A DNA stretch of 12,176 bases from Acidobacteriota bacterium (GCA_028749105.1 JAQUQF010000026.1:1-12176); one strand, 5' to 3'. Counted from the stretch's first letter, positions 1 through 7,053 are shown. Notes: generated by a model from the letters alone, not told the origin. Made by a program: numbers and translations.

Positions 1-1880
1 TGGAAGCCGCCCCAGGCGTCGAGCTGCAGCGTGTCGCTTTTCACATTCTCCCAGTCGGGGCCGATGATCTCCAGGGATGCCGCCGTCGTTTTCGCTGAAG
101 AGACCTTTCCGGAAGCGAATTCCTTGACGATGCCGCCGATGTGGACCGCATCGCCGGGCTTGTAGAAATCGCGGTCGCTGAAGACGATGATCCTGACCTC
201 CCGGTCGGAAACAGGTTCGTGATCGATCCGGGCCAGGGCCATGTCGCTTTCGTCGGGGTTTCTGGCGATGACCAGGGTGGAAGGGGCGATCCCCTTTTCG
301 CTGAGCAGGACGCCATTGCCTGCCGATGCGCCGATCGACCGGGCATCCTGGCCGGCATCATGGAGCCAGATTGGCAACTTTCCGAGCCCCCTGCCGGTCC
401 GATTGTCGTACAGCCAATACAGGGCCTGCCCCAGGCTGTATTTGACGACCATGTCCATGTGGCGGCGATGAAAGACCTCCAGCTCGGGCGGATTCCCCGC
501 CGGCAGGCGCATCAGGGCGATGTCGCGGCAGGCATTGTATGGTTCATAGCGCTTGACCAGGACGCCGAAGAATCCCAGCGGCGATCCCAGTTCATCATCG
601 TGCAGGTGCGGGGAGTTGGTCTTTTCAGGAAGATCCGCCAGGCTCTGCAGAATCTCTTTTTCAATGAACTCGGCGCGAAAATCGCCTTGTTTCATGATGG
701 CGAAGTCGCGCTTGTGCAATTGGGAATAAAAACCGGGCTTGAGCTTCATCAGGCGCACGTCGGCCCGCTTCATGCTCCTGGCGTTCAGAGCGATCTTGCC
801 CTCGCGCAGCGAGAAGTCTAGGCGCGGCGAGCGGCTGGAGCAGACCTGGGCTTCGAGTTCCAGGTTATCGGGCAGCCGCTCCTTGTATGTGTTGGCCAGG
901 TCGCGGTCGACGCTGATGCTCAAACGATCCCCGGATGCCAGTTCGTCGTCGACGCTGATGAACAGGGTTTGATTCTCATAATAACGGGATTCGAGATGGA
1001 ATTTCAGGGGCGATCTTTCCGTACCCGATATTTTGTGGACTTGGATGAGCCGATCGTTGAATTCGCCCAACGCATTGGAGAACGGCAGCCACACATGGGG
1101 CGAATCGGGAAAAAGAACAAGGGGGCGCTGGCCGGCATAGTGAAAAGAAGGCACCGTGTCGAAGGTGAAGGTAAAGTCCCTGGCCGTGCCGGTGTCCCCC
1201 TCGCTGCCGCGGAACCCCTTTTTTACGATGAACTGGTAGAGCATGCCCCGTTTCAGGATTTTTGCGAAGCGTACTTCGAGTTCTTCTGATGTTTTTTGCG
1301 AGATCAGTATCGCCGCCGGCTCGCCGCTCTTGGCCTCCTTCAGCATGAAAAAGCTCCTGGCCTCGGCCGCGGCGACCGGCTGGTCGAAGCGCAGGGTGAC
1401 GGAGTCCTTCACCCAGATCTCGCCATCGAGCTTTTCCCCCGGCGTCAGCCGCGAAAAATAGTCCCGGTTTCCGTGCGTGACCTCGACGGGGTAGGCCTGG
1501 GGCGTGCTCCATTGCCAGCGCAGCTCTCTGGGGAATGTTTTTCCGGCGAGAGACTTGGTGCCGGCCGGGATGACGGCCGAGTACGTTGTGGAATAGCGGA
1601 AGCGGTCGCTGGGCTTGAAAGCCAGGGTGCGGTTGCCGCGCCAGAAAAATTCGCCCTTGATGGCCGGGTTGATCTTGAGGATGGCGGCGCCGTCGCGCTT
1701 GCCGCCCAGGGGCAGCATGTCGTCTGAAAAAGTGACAACCAGTTCTTTATTTCCAAGGTCCTGAAGGACGCCGGAAAGGTTGTACACCGCTTTCAGGTCG
1801 TCCTGTTGCTGGCCGCTGGCCAAACCAACAGCCAAAAATGCCGGGACCAATGCCGCCGCTATGGTAAGAAAGAGCTTCAT
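1..1880 (-). CDS. Bacterial alpha-2-macroglobulin, N-terminal part (cut by window edge)
   Basis: Reading the minus strand from the ATG at 1880 gives 626 residues without a stop; the gene continues past base 1. Residues 1-23 form a signal peptide (charged start MKLFL, hydrophobic core, cleavage near ASG-QQ). No lipobox cysteine is visible, unlike E. coli YfhM, so the product is probably periplasmic or secreted. Residues 30-125 resemble the beta-sandwich that opens bacterial alpha-2-macroglobulins (VVTFSDDMLPLGG, then LAFKPSDRFRYSTTY). Around residues 560-626 is the MG2-type signature DRDFYKPGDAVHIGGIVKE (D571, P575, G576), followed by LQLDAWGGF. Members of this family are large periplasmic protease traps, thought to protect the envelope from foreign proteases. 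The thioester (CxEQ) and bait region would lie beyond the edge, so trapping chemistry cannot be judged. A strong Shine-Dalgarno AAGGAGG (1886-1892) sits 5 nt before the ATG and fixes the start. Confidence 0.87.
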   Translation of the reverse strand, partial: MKLFLTIAAALVPAFLAVGLASGQQQDDLKAVYNLSGVLQDLGNKELVVTFSDDMLPLGGKRDGAAILKINPAIKGEFFWRGNRTLAFKPSDRFRYSTTYSAVIPAGTKSLAGKTFPRELRWQWSTPQAYPVEVTHGNRDYFSRLTPGEKLDGEIWVKDSVTLRFDQPVAAAEARSFFMLKEAKSGEPAAILISQKTSEELEVRFAKILKRGMLYQFIVKKGFRGSEGDTGTARDFTFTFDTVPSFHYAGQRPLVLFPDSPHVWLPFSNALGEFNDRLIQVHKISGTERSPLKFHLESRYYENQTLFISVDDELASGDRLSISVDRDLANTYKERLPDNLELEAQVCSSRSPRLDFSLREGKIALNARSMKRADVRLMKLKPGFYSQLHKRDFAIMKQGDFRAEFIEKEILQSLADLPEKTNSPHLHDDELGSPLGFFGVLVKRYEPYNACRDIALMRLPAGNPPELEVFHRRHMDMVVKYSLGQALYWLYDNRTGRGLGKLPIWLHDAGQDARSIGASAGNGVLLSEKGIAPSTLVIARNPDESDMALARIDHEPVSDREVRIIVFSDRDFYKPGDAVHIGGIVKEFASGKVSSAKTTAASLEIIGPDWENVKSDTLQLDAWGGF

Positions 1881-1963
1881 GTCAGCCTCCTTGGCAGGGG
1901 ATGAACCATCCGTGCATATTGGACGGCTCTGCCGGCGTATTTGTCCCGGCCTGCGCCCGTCCG

Positions 1964-1992
1964 ATTATGATGGAGGCGGCTTTTTTTTACAA
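1964..1992 (-). promoter_or_regulatory. Predicted sigma-70 promoter of the alpha-2-macroglobulin gene
   Basis: On the minus strand TTGTAA (1987-1992) is followed after exactly 17 bp by CATAAT (1964-1969). That matches the consensus at 4/6 and 5/6 positions. The spacer begins with an A-run. Transcription would begin near 1957, giving a 5' leader of about 75 nt before the ATG at 1880. The -35 is weak, so this is tentative. Confidence 0.45.
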
Positions 1993-2013
1993 TCCCCGGA
2001 CGATGCCCGGGAT
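1992..2013 (-). terminator. GC-rich hairpin just after the lytic transglycosylase stop codon
   Basis: Eight bases after the stop codon at 2021 the minus-strand RNA can fold into a hairpin: CCCGG pairs with CCGGG, and an outer AU/AU pair is separated by one bulged G. The loop is about 7 nt. The RNA then continues with UGUAAAAAAAA, not a U-run, so this is not a textbook intrinsic terminator. It could slow polymerase, stabilise the 3' end or be accidental. Confidence 0.25.
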
Positions 2014-2020
2014 GGGAGGT

Positions 2021-2629
2021 TCAGCCGATGTCGGCGTTCCTGCAGAAACGCGAGGCGAGCACCCTTTCGTGGAAATTGTTGCCGGTGTAGTTGTAGCCGT
2101 TGTTGTAGAGGATCAGGGCCCTGACGATGTCGCCTTTTGTCTCCAGCATGTAGCCTTTCAGGATGGTCAGCCCCAGCTCAATATTGTAGTCGACCTGGAA
2201 AAGCCTCACGCGGTCGATGTTCAGCGCCTTCTTCCAGACCGGGTAATTCACCTGCATCAGGCCGCAGGCCCCCTTGCCGGAAACGGCGCGGCGGTCGAAG
2301 CGGCTCTCGACGAAGATGATGGCCATGACCAGGTAGGGATTGAATCCGTGCTTGTTGCTCAGCGTGAACACCGAGTCGGCGATGCGGGTGAATTCGGGAG
2401 CGTGCAGGCGGTAGACGTTCTCCTGGAAGCGGTAGAAATCGGTCCTGGCAATGGCATCCTGGTGGGCGCTGATCTTATGGTTGAGGGTGGCGACGGTTTT
2501 CTGCAGCGAGGCGATGGTCTTTTGGCTTTCGGCCTGGCGGGCCGAGAGGACGATGGCGCTGGCCAGGAAGATTCCCGCCAAGCCCATTAAAAACAATAAA
2601 ATTCCATGAAATTTTTTTGGGGGATTCAT
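2021..2629 (-). CDS. Membrane-anchored lytic transglycosylase, SLT domain
   Basis: This 202-residue protein begins with a transmembrane anchor (about residues 9-30), followed by a heptad-like helical stretch (31-62). Residues about 80-190 form a lysozyme-like SLT domain. Visible motifs are the catalytic glutamate in VESRFD (E108), GLMQV (123-127) and YNNG (175-178), in the order and spacing typical of Slt/MltC-type transglycosylases. The family cleaves the MurNAc-GlcNAc bond of peptidoglycan, leaving 1,6-anhydro ends. The protein should sit in the inner membrane with its enzyme domain in the periplasm. At about 200 residues it is close to a minimal domain with no added binding module. The start is supported by AAAGGA upstream of the ATG and by a promoter about 35 bp further up. 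The alpha-2-macroglobulin gene follows on the same strand but seems to have its own promoter. Confidence 0.87.
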   Translation of the reverse strand: MNPPKKFHGILLFLMGLAGIFLASAIVLSARQAESQKTIASLQKTVATLNHKISAHQDAIARTDFYRFQENVYRLHAPEFTRIADSVFTLSNKHGFNPYLVMAIIFVESRFDRRAVSGKGACGLMQVNYPVWKKALNIDRVRLFQVDYNIELGLTILKGYMLETKGDIVRALILYNNGYNYTGNNFHERVLASRFCRNADIG

Positions 2630-2662
2630 TGTTTTCCTTTGGATTCTATTGGAAGTGAATAA

Positions 2663-2691
2663 AGTCTACCACCATTCGTTAAAAATGTCAA
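2663..2691 (-). promoter_or_regulatory. Predicted sigma-70 promoter of the lytic transglycosylase gene
   Basis: On the minus strand a perfect -35 TTGACA (2686-2691) is followed by a 17-bp spacer and TAGACT (2663-2668, 4/6 to TATAAT). The predicted start is near 2656, giving a leader of about 27 nt that contains the AAAGGA ribosome binding site. The -35 lies inside a 19-nt element that is also found at the TPR gene promoter. Confidence 0.6.
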
Positions 2692-2702
2692 GTTGCCGGC
2701 AG
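2684..2702 (-). repeat. 19-nt promoter-proximal element, copy 1
   Basis: The plus-strand sequence AATGTCAAGTTGCCGGCAG occurs here and, with one base changed, at 9225-9243. On the minus strand it covers the -35 hexamer and the 11 bp upstream of it (CTGCCGGCAAC, then TTGACA). Only six of its 19 bases are explained by the -35 itself. It may be a binding site for a shared activator or an extended promoter type. Confidence 0.5.
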
Positions 2703-2729
2703 GAATGGGAGGCGGGGAAAAGAGCGGAG

Positions 2730-2951
2730 CTATTCTTCGCCGTCTTTATTGCGCTTGATCTTGATGTCGTGCAGGCCCCTGAATTGCAGGGAAAGGGGGC
2801 AGGAGCCGGTGAAGGCGCTCAGCAGGGTGACGATGCCCAGCAGGCCGATCCAGTTCTTATAATAGATCCCGGCGCCGATGACGCCGAGCGAAACGATTAC
2901 GCGGATCCACTTGGCCATCGGGTTGGCATTGCATTTGGGGGCCTGGCTCAT
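2730..2951 (-). CDS. Small DUF2892 (YgaP-like) inner membrane protein
   Basis: This 73-residue protein matches the DUF2892 pattern: a short basic segment (MAKWIRVIVSLG), a hydrophobic helix (about 17-29), a turn with YKNW, a second helix (about 34-48), then the family's GxCPL signature seen here as TGSCPLS (48-54) with a conserved cysteine. The tail is highly charged (KIKRNKDGEE). In YgaP this domain is fused to a rhodanese; here it stands alone, as is common. The family has no well-defined function, though links to sulfur or thiol chemistry have been proposed. It lies 41 bp after the glycosyltransferase gene but has its own promoter, so it need not belong to that operon. An internal start at residue 12 is possible, but the promoter geometry favours the ATG at 2951. 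Confidence 0.77.
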   Translation of the reverse strand: MSQAPKCNANPMAKWIRVIVSLGVIGAGIYYKNWIGLLGIVTLLSAFTGSCPLSLQFRGLHDIKIKRNKDGEE

Positions 2952-2957
2952 ATCCCT

Positions 2958-2986
2958 ATTGTAGCGCAGGACGGCCTTGTTGGCAA
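2958..2986 (-). promoter_or_regulatory. Predicted promoter giving a leaderless DUF2892 mRNA
   Basis: On the minus strand TTGCCA (2981-2986, 5/6) is followed by a 17-bp spacer and TACAAT (2958-2963, 5/6). Only six bases (AGGGAT) separate the -10 hexamer from the ATG at 2951, so the usual start point, 6-7 bases downstream of the -10, falls on or next to the start codon. The bases AGGGAT also look faintly like a ribosome binding site, so a start further upstream is the alternative. Confidence 0.5.
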
Positions 2987-2992
2987 GGACGC

Positions 2993-3769
2993 TCAGCCCC
3001 GTTGCCGGCGCTTCAGGTCAATGGCCTTCAGGTACTTCAACGCCGTGCCCCACGACTGGACGGTGGCGATGACCAGGCCGGGAAAACCGTCAAGAAAGCC
3101 CAGTTTCCAGAGGAAATGGCGCAGGAAAGTGACCGGAGGCAGGAGGAGCAGGCGCAAGGAGAGGCAGTTTTTCCCCGCTTTGACGATTTCCTCGGCCAGG
3201 AAGGTGGAATAGCGCTCTAGGCGGCGCACATGGTCGCCAATGTCGCGGTAGGTGAAATGGAGGATGTCGCCGGCCAGGTCAGCCACATCGCCGTTCACGG
3301 TGAGCCGTTCATGGATCCTTCCTTGCCAGGATGCGACGCTTTTGCGGAAAAGCCGGACCTTGCGATCGGGGTACCATCCGGAATGGCGGATCCAGCGGCC
3401 AAGGTAGAATGTTTTCCTCTTGATGGCGAAAGCCGCGATGTTTCCCTGCGCGCCTTTCTCCTTCAGCTCGGAAACGGCGCGCTTCAGCTCGGGGGAGACC
3501 CGCTCATCGGCGTCGATGTTGAGGATCCACTCGCAGCCGGCTTTTTTCATGGCGAAGTTCTTCTGCCGGCCATAGTCTTCGAAACGGTTCTGCCAAACCT
3601 TGGCACCGGCGGAGTGGGCGATCTCGACTGTGCGGTCGTTCGAATAGGAGTCGATCACCACGATCTCGTCGGCCACGCCTTCCAGGCTGGCCAGGGCGTC
3701 GGGCAGGCGGTCTTCCTCGTTGTAGGCGATGATCACCGCCGATATCTTCATGCCCATTGCCGGATCCAT
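2993..3769 (-). CDS. Family 2 glycosyltransferase, WaaE/beta-1,4-glucosyltransferase-like
   Basis: The 258-residue product is a GT-A fold enzyme of the group that includes lipopolysaccharide core glucosyltransferase WaaE. It opens with the nucleotide-binding strand SAVIIAYNEEDRL (10-22), then EIVVIDSYSNDRT (35-47), and has the metal-binding DAD (86-88) within WILNIDADERV. The acceptor-side motif GWYPDRKVRLFRK (131-143) and the downstream W149/HE (153-154) are typical of this group. A hydrophobic stretch near 202-216 may rest on the membrane. The likely role is adding a sugar from a nucleotide donor to a lipid-linked surface glycan at the cytoplasmic face; donor and acceptor cannot be read. 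The ATG at 3769 is 2 bp after the purH stop, so the two are probably co-transcribed. Starting at residue 7 (MKIS) would fit family N-termini better, and neither start has a strong ribosome binding site. Confidence 0.83.
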   Translation of the reverse strand: MDPAMGMKISAVIIAYNEEDRLPDALASLEGVADEIVVIDSYSNDRTVEIAHSAGAKVWQNRFEDYGRQKNFAMKKAGCEWILNIDADERVSPELKRAVSELKEKGAQGNIAAFAIKRKTFYLGRWIRHSGWYPDRKVRLFRKSVASWQGRIHERLTVNGDVADLAGDILHFTYRDIGDHVRRLERYSTFLAEEIVKAGKNCLSLRLLLLPPVTFLRHFLWKLGFLDGFPGLVIATVQSWGTALKYLKAIDLKRRQRG

Positions 3770-3771
3770 GA

Positions 3772-5292
3772 TCAGTGGCGGAAATGGCGGATGCCGGTGA
3801 ACAGGAGCGAGACGTTCAGCTTCTGCGCGGCCAGGACCACGTCGGTGTCCCTGACCGAACCGCCGGTCTCGACCACCATGGCGATCTTGTGCTTGGCGGC
3901 CAATTCGACCGAGTCGGGGAAGGGGAAGAAGGCGTCGGAGAGAAGGACCGCGCCGGCCACCGGCGACTGGCTCTTGCCGATGGCCAGCTCGACCGCGTCG
4001 ATGCGGCTGGCCTGGCCGGCGCCCACGCCGATGAGCTGCAGGTTCTTGACGATGATGATGCCGTTCGATTTCACGTACTTGATGATCTTCCAGCCGAACT
4101 CCACGTCGGCCTTCTCCTTCTTGCCCAGGGGTTTCCCGGCCTTGAGCTCGAAAGCCTCGACGTCGAAGGCGCGGCTGTCACGGCTCTGGTAGACGAACCC
4201 GCCGGGGATGGTCTTGAAATCAACCTTCTCCATGTAGCCTGCCGGCATGCGGATCAGGCGCAGATTTTTCTTTTTGCGCAATATCGTGAGGGCTTCGTCG
4301 GCAAAGTCGGGGGCGAGGATAACCTCGAAAAAAATAGCGGCCATGGCCGCCGCGGTCTCGGCTTCGAGGCAATGATTGAAGCCGACGATGCCTCCGTAGG
4401 CCGATTGCGGGTCGCCGGCGAACGCGTTCTGAAAAGCGGTCAGCTGTCCCGCCGCCAGCGCGGCGCCGCAGGGGTTCTGGTGCTTGACGACGGCTGCGAA
4501 GTGCTTTTTTCCCTGAAACTCGTTCAGCAGTTCGTAGACCATGGCCAGGTCAAGGATGTTGTTGAAGGACAGTTCCTTGCCGTGCAGCTGGTCGATTGTG
4601 TGGAAGGGAGAGCGGCGGTCGCTGATGGCCAGGAAGGCCGACTGGTGCGGGTTCTCGCCGTAGCGCAGCGATTGCGTCCGGCGGCCGCCGATGGTCATGA
4701 AATCGGGAGGGCCTTCCAATCCGGCGGCAAGGTAGCTGGCGATCAGGGAGTCGTAGAAGGAGGTATAGGCAAAGGCCTTCTGCGCCAGCCGTTTTCTCAG
4801 TTCCAGCGGAATGTCGCCGTTGCCTTCAATGGCGGCGATGACCGGCGCCTGGTCCTTCTCGTCGACAAGGACGATGGTGTCCTTGAAGTTTTTGGCCGCG
4901 GCGCGTACCAGCGACGGGCCGCCGATGTCGATGTTCTCCAGCATGGCGTCCAGGTCGCCGGCCTTTTTTTCCATGGCGGCCTCGAAGGGATAGAAATTGA
5001 TGATGACCATATCGATCTTGCCGACGCCGAATTCCTCCAGCTGCTTCAGATGCCCGGTCGTCTTCTTGGCCAGCACCGGGCCGAAGATCAGCGGGTGCAG
5101 GGTCTTGACCCGGCCGTCGAGGATCTCCGGGAATTTTGTGATCCCCGCCACCTCGCTGACCGGAATGTTTTTTCCCTGCAAGTACGCGGCGGTGCCGCCA
5201 GTGGAGACGATTTCCCAACCCGCCCGGTGCAGAGCGGCGGCGATCTTCTCGATCTTCTCTTTTTCATAGACGCTGATCAATGCCCGTTTCAT
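3772..5292 (-). CDS. purH: Bifunctional AICAR transformylase / IMP cyclohydrolase
   Basis: PurH carries out the last two steps of de novo IMP synthesis in the cytoplasm: formylation of AICAR with 10-formyl-THF, then ring closure. The 506-residue protein has both halves. The MGS-like cyclohydrolase domain (1-about 145) shows STGGTA (30-34), GRVKTLHP (60-67) and GGPSLVRAAAKN (124-135). The transformylase domain shows YGENPHQ (211-217), the catalytic lysine-histidine in VVKHQNPCG (K270, H271), GVGAGQ (422-427), SDAFFPF (452-458) and the C-terminal RHFRH. Some near-invariant spots differ: HPLIFGP where HGG is usual, SNGI for SNAI, and ETGGS for QPGGS. An in-frame ATG exists at 5367, but the promoter at 5314-5342 lies downstream of it. 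The ATG at 5292 (MKRALISVYEK) also matches the family N-terminus, so it was chosen. The glycosyltransferase follows 2 bp after the stop. Confidence 0.96.
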   Translation of the reverse strand: MKRALISVYEKEKIEKIAAALHRAGWEIVSTGGTAAYLQGKNIPVSEVAGITKFPEILDGRVKTLHPLIFGPVLAKKTTGHLKQLEEFGVGKIDMVIINFYPFEAAMEKKAGDLDAMLENIDIGGPSLVRAAAKNFKDTIVLVDEKDQAPVIAAIEGNGDIPLELRKRLAQKAFAYTSFYDSLIASYLAAGLEGPPDFMTIGGRRTQSLRYGENPHQSAFLAISDRRSPFHTIDQLHGKELSFNNILDLAMVYELLNEFQGKKHFAAVVKHQNPCGAALAAGQLTAFQNAFAGDPQSAYGGIVGFNHCLEAETAAAMAAIFFEVILAPDFADEALTILRKKKNLRLIRMPAGYMEKVDFKTIPGGFVYQSRDSRAFDVEAFELKAGKPLGKKEKADVEFGWKIIKYVKSNGIIIVKNLQLIGVGAGQASRIDAVELAIGKSQSPVAGAVLLSDAFFPFPDSVELAAKHKIAMVVETGGSVRDTDVVLAAQKLNVSLLFTGIRHFRH

Positions 5293-5313
5293 GAAGCACC
5301 CCCGGAAAACGCC

Positions 5314-5342
5314 ATTATATCCCTTCCCGGGGCGCATGGCAA
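5314..5342 (-). promoter_or_regulatory. Predicted sigma-70 promoter of purH
   Basis: On the minus strand TTGCCA (5337-5342, 5/6) is followed by a 17-bp spacer and a perfect TATAAT (5314-5319). Start near 5307 leaves a leader of about 15 nt with GGGGGTG as a weak ribosome binding site before the ATG at 5292. It is back to back with the tRNA-Pro promoter; the two -35 boxes are 20 bp apart. No long leader suitable for a purine riboswitch is present. Confidence 0.7.
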
Positions 5343-5350
5343 AGAGCCGT

Positions 5351-5360
5351 CCCTGCAGGG
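5351..5360. promoter_or_regulatory. Perfect 10-bp palindrome between divergent -35 boxes
   Basis: CCCTGCAGGG is self-complementary and lies between the -35 of purH (5337-5342) and the -35 of tRNA-Pro (5363-5368). A dimeric regulator bound here could affect both promoters. It does not resemble the E. coli PurR box. Palindromes of this length are not rare by chance, so this is only a candidate operator. Confidence 0.25.
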
Positions 5361-5362
5361 GG

Positions 5363-5391
5363 TTCACACGCCCCCGCTTTCATGGTATAAT
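5363..5391 (+). promoter_or_regulatory. Predicted sigma-70 promoter of tRNA-Pro
   Basis: TTCACA (5363-5368, 5/6) is followed by a 17-bp spacer and a perfect TATAAT (5386-5391). Start near 5398 leaves about 9 nt of 5' leader for RNase P to remove before the mature tRNA begins at 5407. Confidence 0.7.
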
Positions 5392-5406
5392 GATTTCTAA
5401 ATCGGC

Positions 5407-5481
5407 CGGGGTGTAGCGCAGACTGGCTAGCGCGTTCCGTTCGGGTCGGAAAGGCCGGAGGTTCAAATCCTCTCACCCCGA
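5407..5481 (+). tRNA. tRNA-Pro (anticodon CGG)
   Basis: A complete cloverleaf can be drawn. The acceptor stem is CGGGGTG (5407-5413) with CACCCCG (5474-5480), and the D stem is GCGC/GCGC (5416-5419, 5430-5433). The anticodon stem is TTCCG/CGGAA with loop TTCGGGT (5440-5446), giving anticodon CGG for codon CCG. The T-arm loop is TTCAAAT (5462-5468). The C1-G72 pair and A73 are proline identity features. CCA is not encoded, so it must be added by a nucleotidyltransferase. It has its own promoter just upstream. Confidence 0.95.
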
Positions 5482-5492
5482 TTTTCTCCCAC

Positions 5493-5521
5493 TTGAATTG
5501 CGCAGGCATTGGGTGTATAAT
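5493..5521 (+). promoter_or_regulatory. Predicted sigma-70 promoter of the CslA-like glycosyltransferase gene
   Basis: TTGAAT (5493-5498, 4/6) is followed by a 17-bp spacer and a perfect TATAAT (5516-5521). The predicted start near 5528 gives a leader of about 26 nt containing GGGGA ahead of the ATG at 5554. It begins only 12 bp after the tRNA-Pro 3' end, so the gene may be read from this promoter and by run-through from the tRNA. Confidence 0.65.
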
Positions 5522-5553
5522 TCCAACTTCGGTTGTGACCTTATGGGGAATAT

Positions 5554-7053
5554 ATGGAAAACCTAAATGAATTGATTGTCGTGCTGTATTTTGTGGTGCT
5601 TTCGATCCTGGCCGTATTCGGCGCCCACCGCTATTTTATGGTTTATTTGTACTATAAAAACAAGAAGGCCGCCCCCCAGCCCGAGCGCCTCTTCGAGACA
5701 CTACCGCGGGTGACCATCCAATTGCCCATGTACAATGAGATGTACGTGGCCAAGCGCCTGATCGACGCTGTAGTGAAGATGGATTATCCCCGGGAGCTCC
5801 TGGAAATCCAGGTCCTGGACGACTCCACCGACGAAACCGTGGCCATCGCTTCGCGCTGCGTCGAGCAATACAAGGCGCAGGGGCTGGACATTTCCTACCT
5901 GCACCGCCAGAACCGCAAGGGTTTCAAGGCCGGCGCCCTGGAGGAGGGGATGAAGGTGGCCAAGGGCGAGTTCATCGCCGTCTTCGATGCCGATTTCATC
6001 CCCCACAAGCACTTCCTGATGAACACCATTCATTACTTCACCTCCCCCAACACGGCCATGGTGCAGATGCGCTGGAGCCACCTGAACCGCAACTTTTCGC
6101 TGATCACCAACCTGCAGTCGATATTCCTCGACGGCCACTTCGTCATCGAGCATACGGCCCGCAACCGCAGCGGCCGCTTTTTCAATTTCAACGGCACCGC
6201 CGGCATCTGGCGCAAAACCGCGATCATTGACGGCGGCGGCTGGCAGCACGATACCCTGACCGAGGACCTCGACCTCAGCTACCGCACGCAGATGAAGGGC
6301 TGGCAGTTCATATATCTCCCCGATTTTTCCGTCCCGGCCGAGTTGCCGGCGGACATTGTGGCCTTCAAGGCGCAGCAGCACCGTTGGGCCAAGGGCTCCA
6401 TCCAGACGGCAAAGAAACTCCTGCCCACGATCTTCCGGGCTCCCCTGCCGCTGCGCGTGAAGACCGAAGCCTTCTTCCACCTGGCGGCCAACTTCGCCTA
6501 CCTGCTGATGGTGCCGCTGTCGGTCTCCATCCTGCCGGTGGTCCTGATGCGCCGGGACATGAATTGGGGGCAGATGTTCGTCTACGACGTCCCCCTGTTC
6601 CTGATGGCCACAGCGTCGGTCGGAGCCTTTTACATCGTTTCCCAGAAGGAGCTCTATTCCAATTGGACCAGCACCTTCAAATACCTGCCGCTGCTCATGG
6701 GGCTGGGCATCGGCCTGTCGATCAACAACTCGTTCGCGGTCATGGAAGCCCTGCTGAACAAGGAATCGGAGTTCGTGCGCACGCCCAAGTTCGGCATTGA
6801 GAAGAGGAGCGACAACTGGGCGTCCAAGAAATACAAGGGCAACAAGAACATCCTGATCACCATGATCGAGCTCGCCCTCGGCTTCTATTTCACCTTCGCT
6901 GTGATCATTTGCATCATGGAGGGGATCTGGCTCACCCTGCCGTTCCTCATGATGTTCCAATATGGCTACCTGTATATTTCCTTCCTCTCGTTCTCGACGC
7001 TCTTGAAGAACAGGGTCCCGGTCAAGAAAGCCCGCGTCAGCATCGCCAGCTGA
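5554..7053 (+). CDS. Processive membrane glycosyltransferase, cellulose synthase superfamily (CslA-like)
   Basis: The 499-residue protein carries the full D, DxD, TED, QxxRW signature of processive family 2 glycosyltransferases: DDSTDET (89-95), DAD (145-147), TED (236-238) and QQHRW (Q274, R277, W278). A transmembrane helix (about 8-33) precedes the catalytic domain. Further hydrophobic segments follow at about 308-333, 343-363, 376-395, 434-457 and 460-484. The FVRTPKF motif (407-413) and the pattern around FNFNGTAGIWR (210-220) resemble the CslA/CESA_CaSu_A2 branch, whose plant members make beta-mannan; bacterial relatives often make beta-linked polysaccharides or glycolipids. The expected activity is repeated sugar transfer from a nucleotide donor, coupled to membrane passage. 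The product is unknown, and no PilZ domain for c-di-GMP control is visible. Start ATG follows GGGGAATAT. The SelB-like gene lies 59 bp downstream on the same strand with no clear promoter between. Confidence 0.9.
   Translation: MENLNELIVVLYFVVLSILAVFGAHRYFMVYLYYKNKKAAPQPERLFETLPRVTIQLPMYNEMYVAKRLIDAVVKMDYPRELLEIQVLDDSTDETVAIASRCVEQYKAQGLDISYLHRQNRKGFKAGALEEGMKVAKGEFIAVFDADFIPHKHFLMNTIHYFTSPNTAMVQMRWSHLNRNFSLITNLQSIFLDGHFVIEHTARNRSGRFFNFNGTAGIWRKTAIIDGGGWQHDTLTEDLDLSYRTQMKGWQFIYLPDFSVPAELPADIVAFKAQQHRWAKGSIQTAKKLLPTIFRAPLPLRVKTEAFFHLAANFAYLLMVPLSVSILPVVLMRRDMNWGQMFVYDVPLFLMATASVGAFYIVSQKELYSNWTSTFKYLPLLMGLGIGLSINNSFAVMEALLNKESEFVRTPKFGIEKRSDNWASKKYKGNKNILITMIELALGFYFTFAVIICIMEGIWLTLPFLMMFQYGYLYISFLSFSTLLKNRVPVKKARVSIAS

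Noticed and set aside
1971..1988. GGCGGC followed by T8 on the plus strand, resembling a terminator tail
   Set aside because: No plus-strand gene lies upstream and no good stem precedes the T-run. Read on the minus strand it is simply the A-run of a promoter spacer.
5293..5367. 25-residue N-terminal extension of purH starting at 5367
   Set aside because: The extension contains the -10 and -35 boxes of the purH promoter and does not match PurH N-termini. The ATG at 5292 does.
3775..5400. Plus-strand 541-codon open frame antisense to purH
   Set aside because: Composition is typical of a high-GC shadow frame (rich in D, V, G, Q, with no domain), while purH on the other strand is unmistakable.
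5315..5509. Minus-strand 64-codon reading frame containing GVRGFEPPAF
   Set aside because: This is the familiar artefact from translating a tRNA gene antisense. It lies over tRNA-Pro and its promoter and has no independent support.
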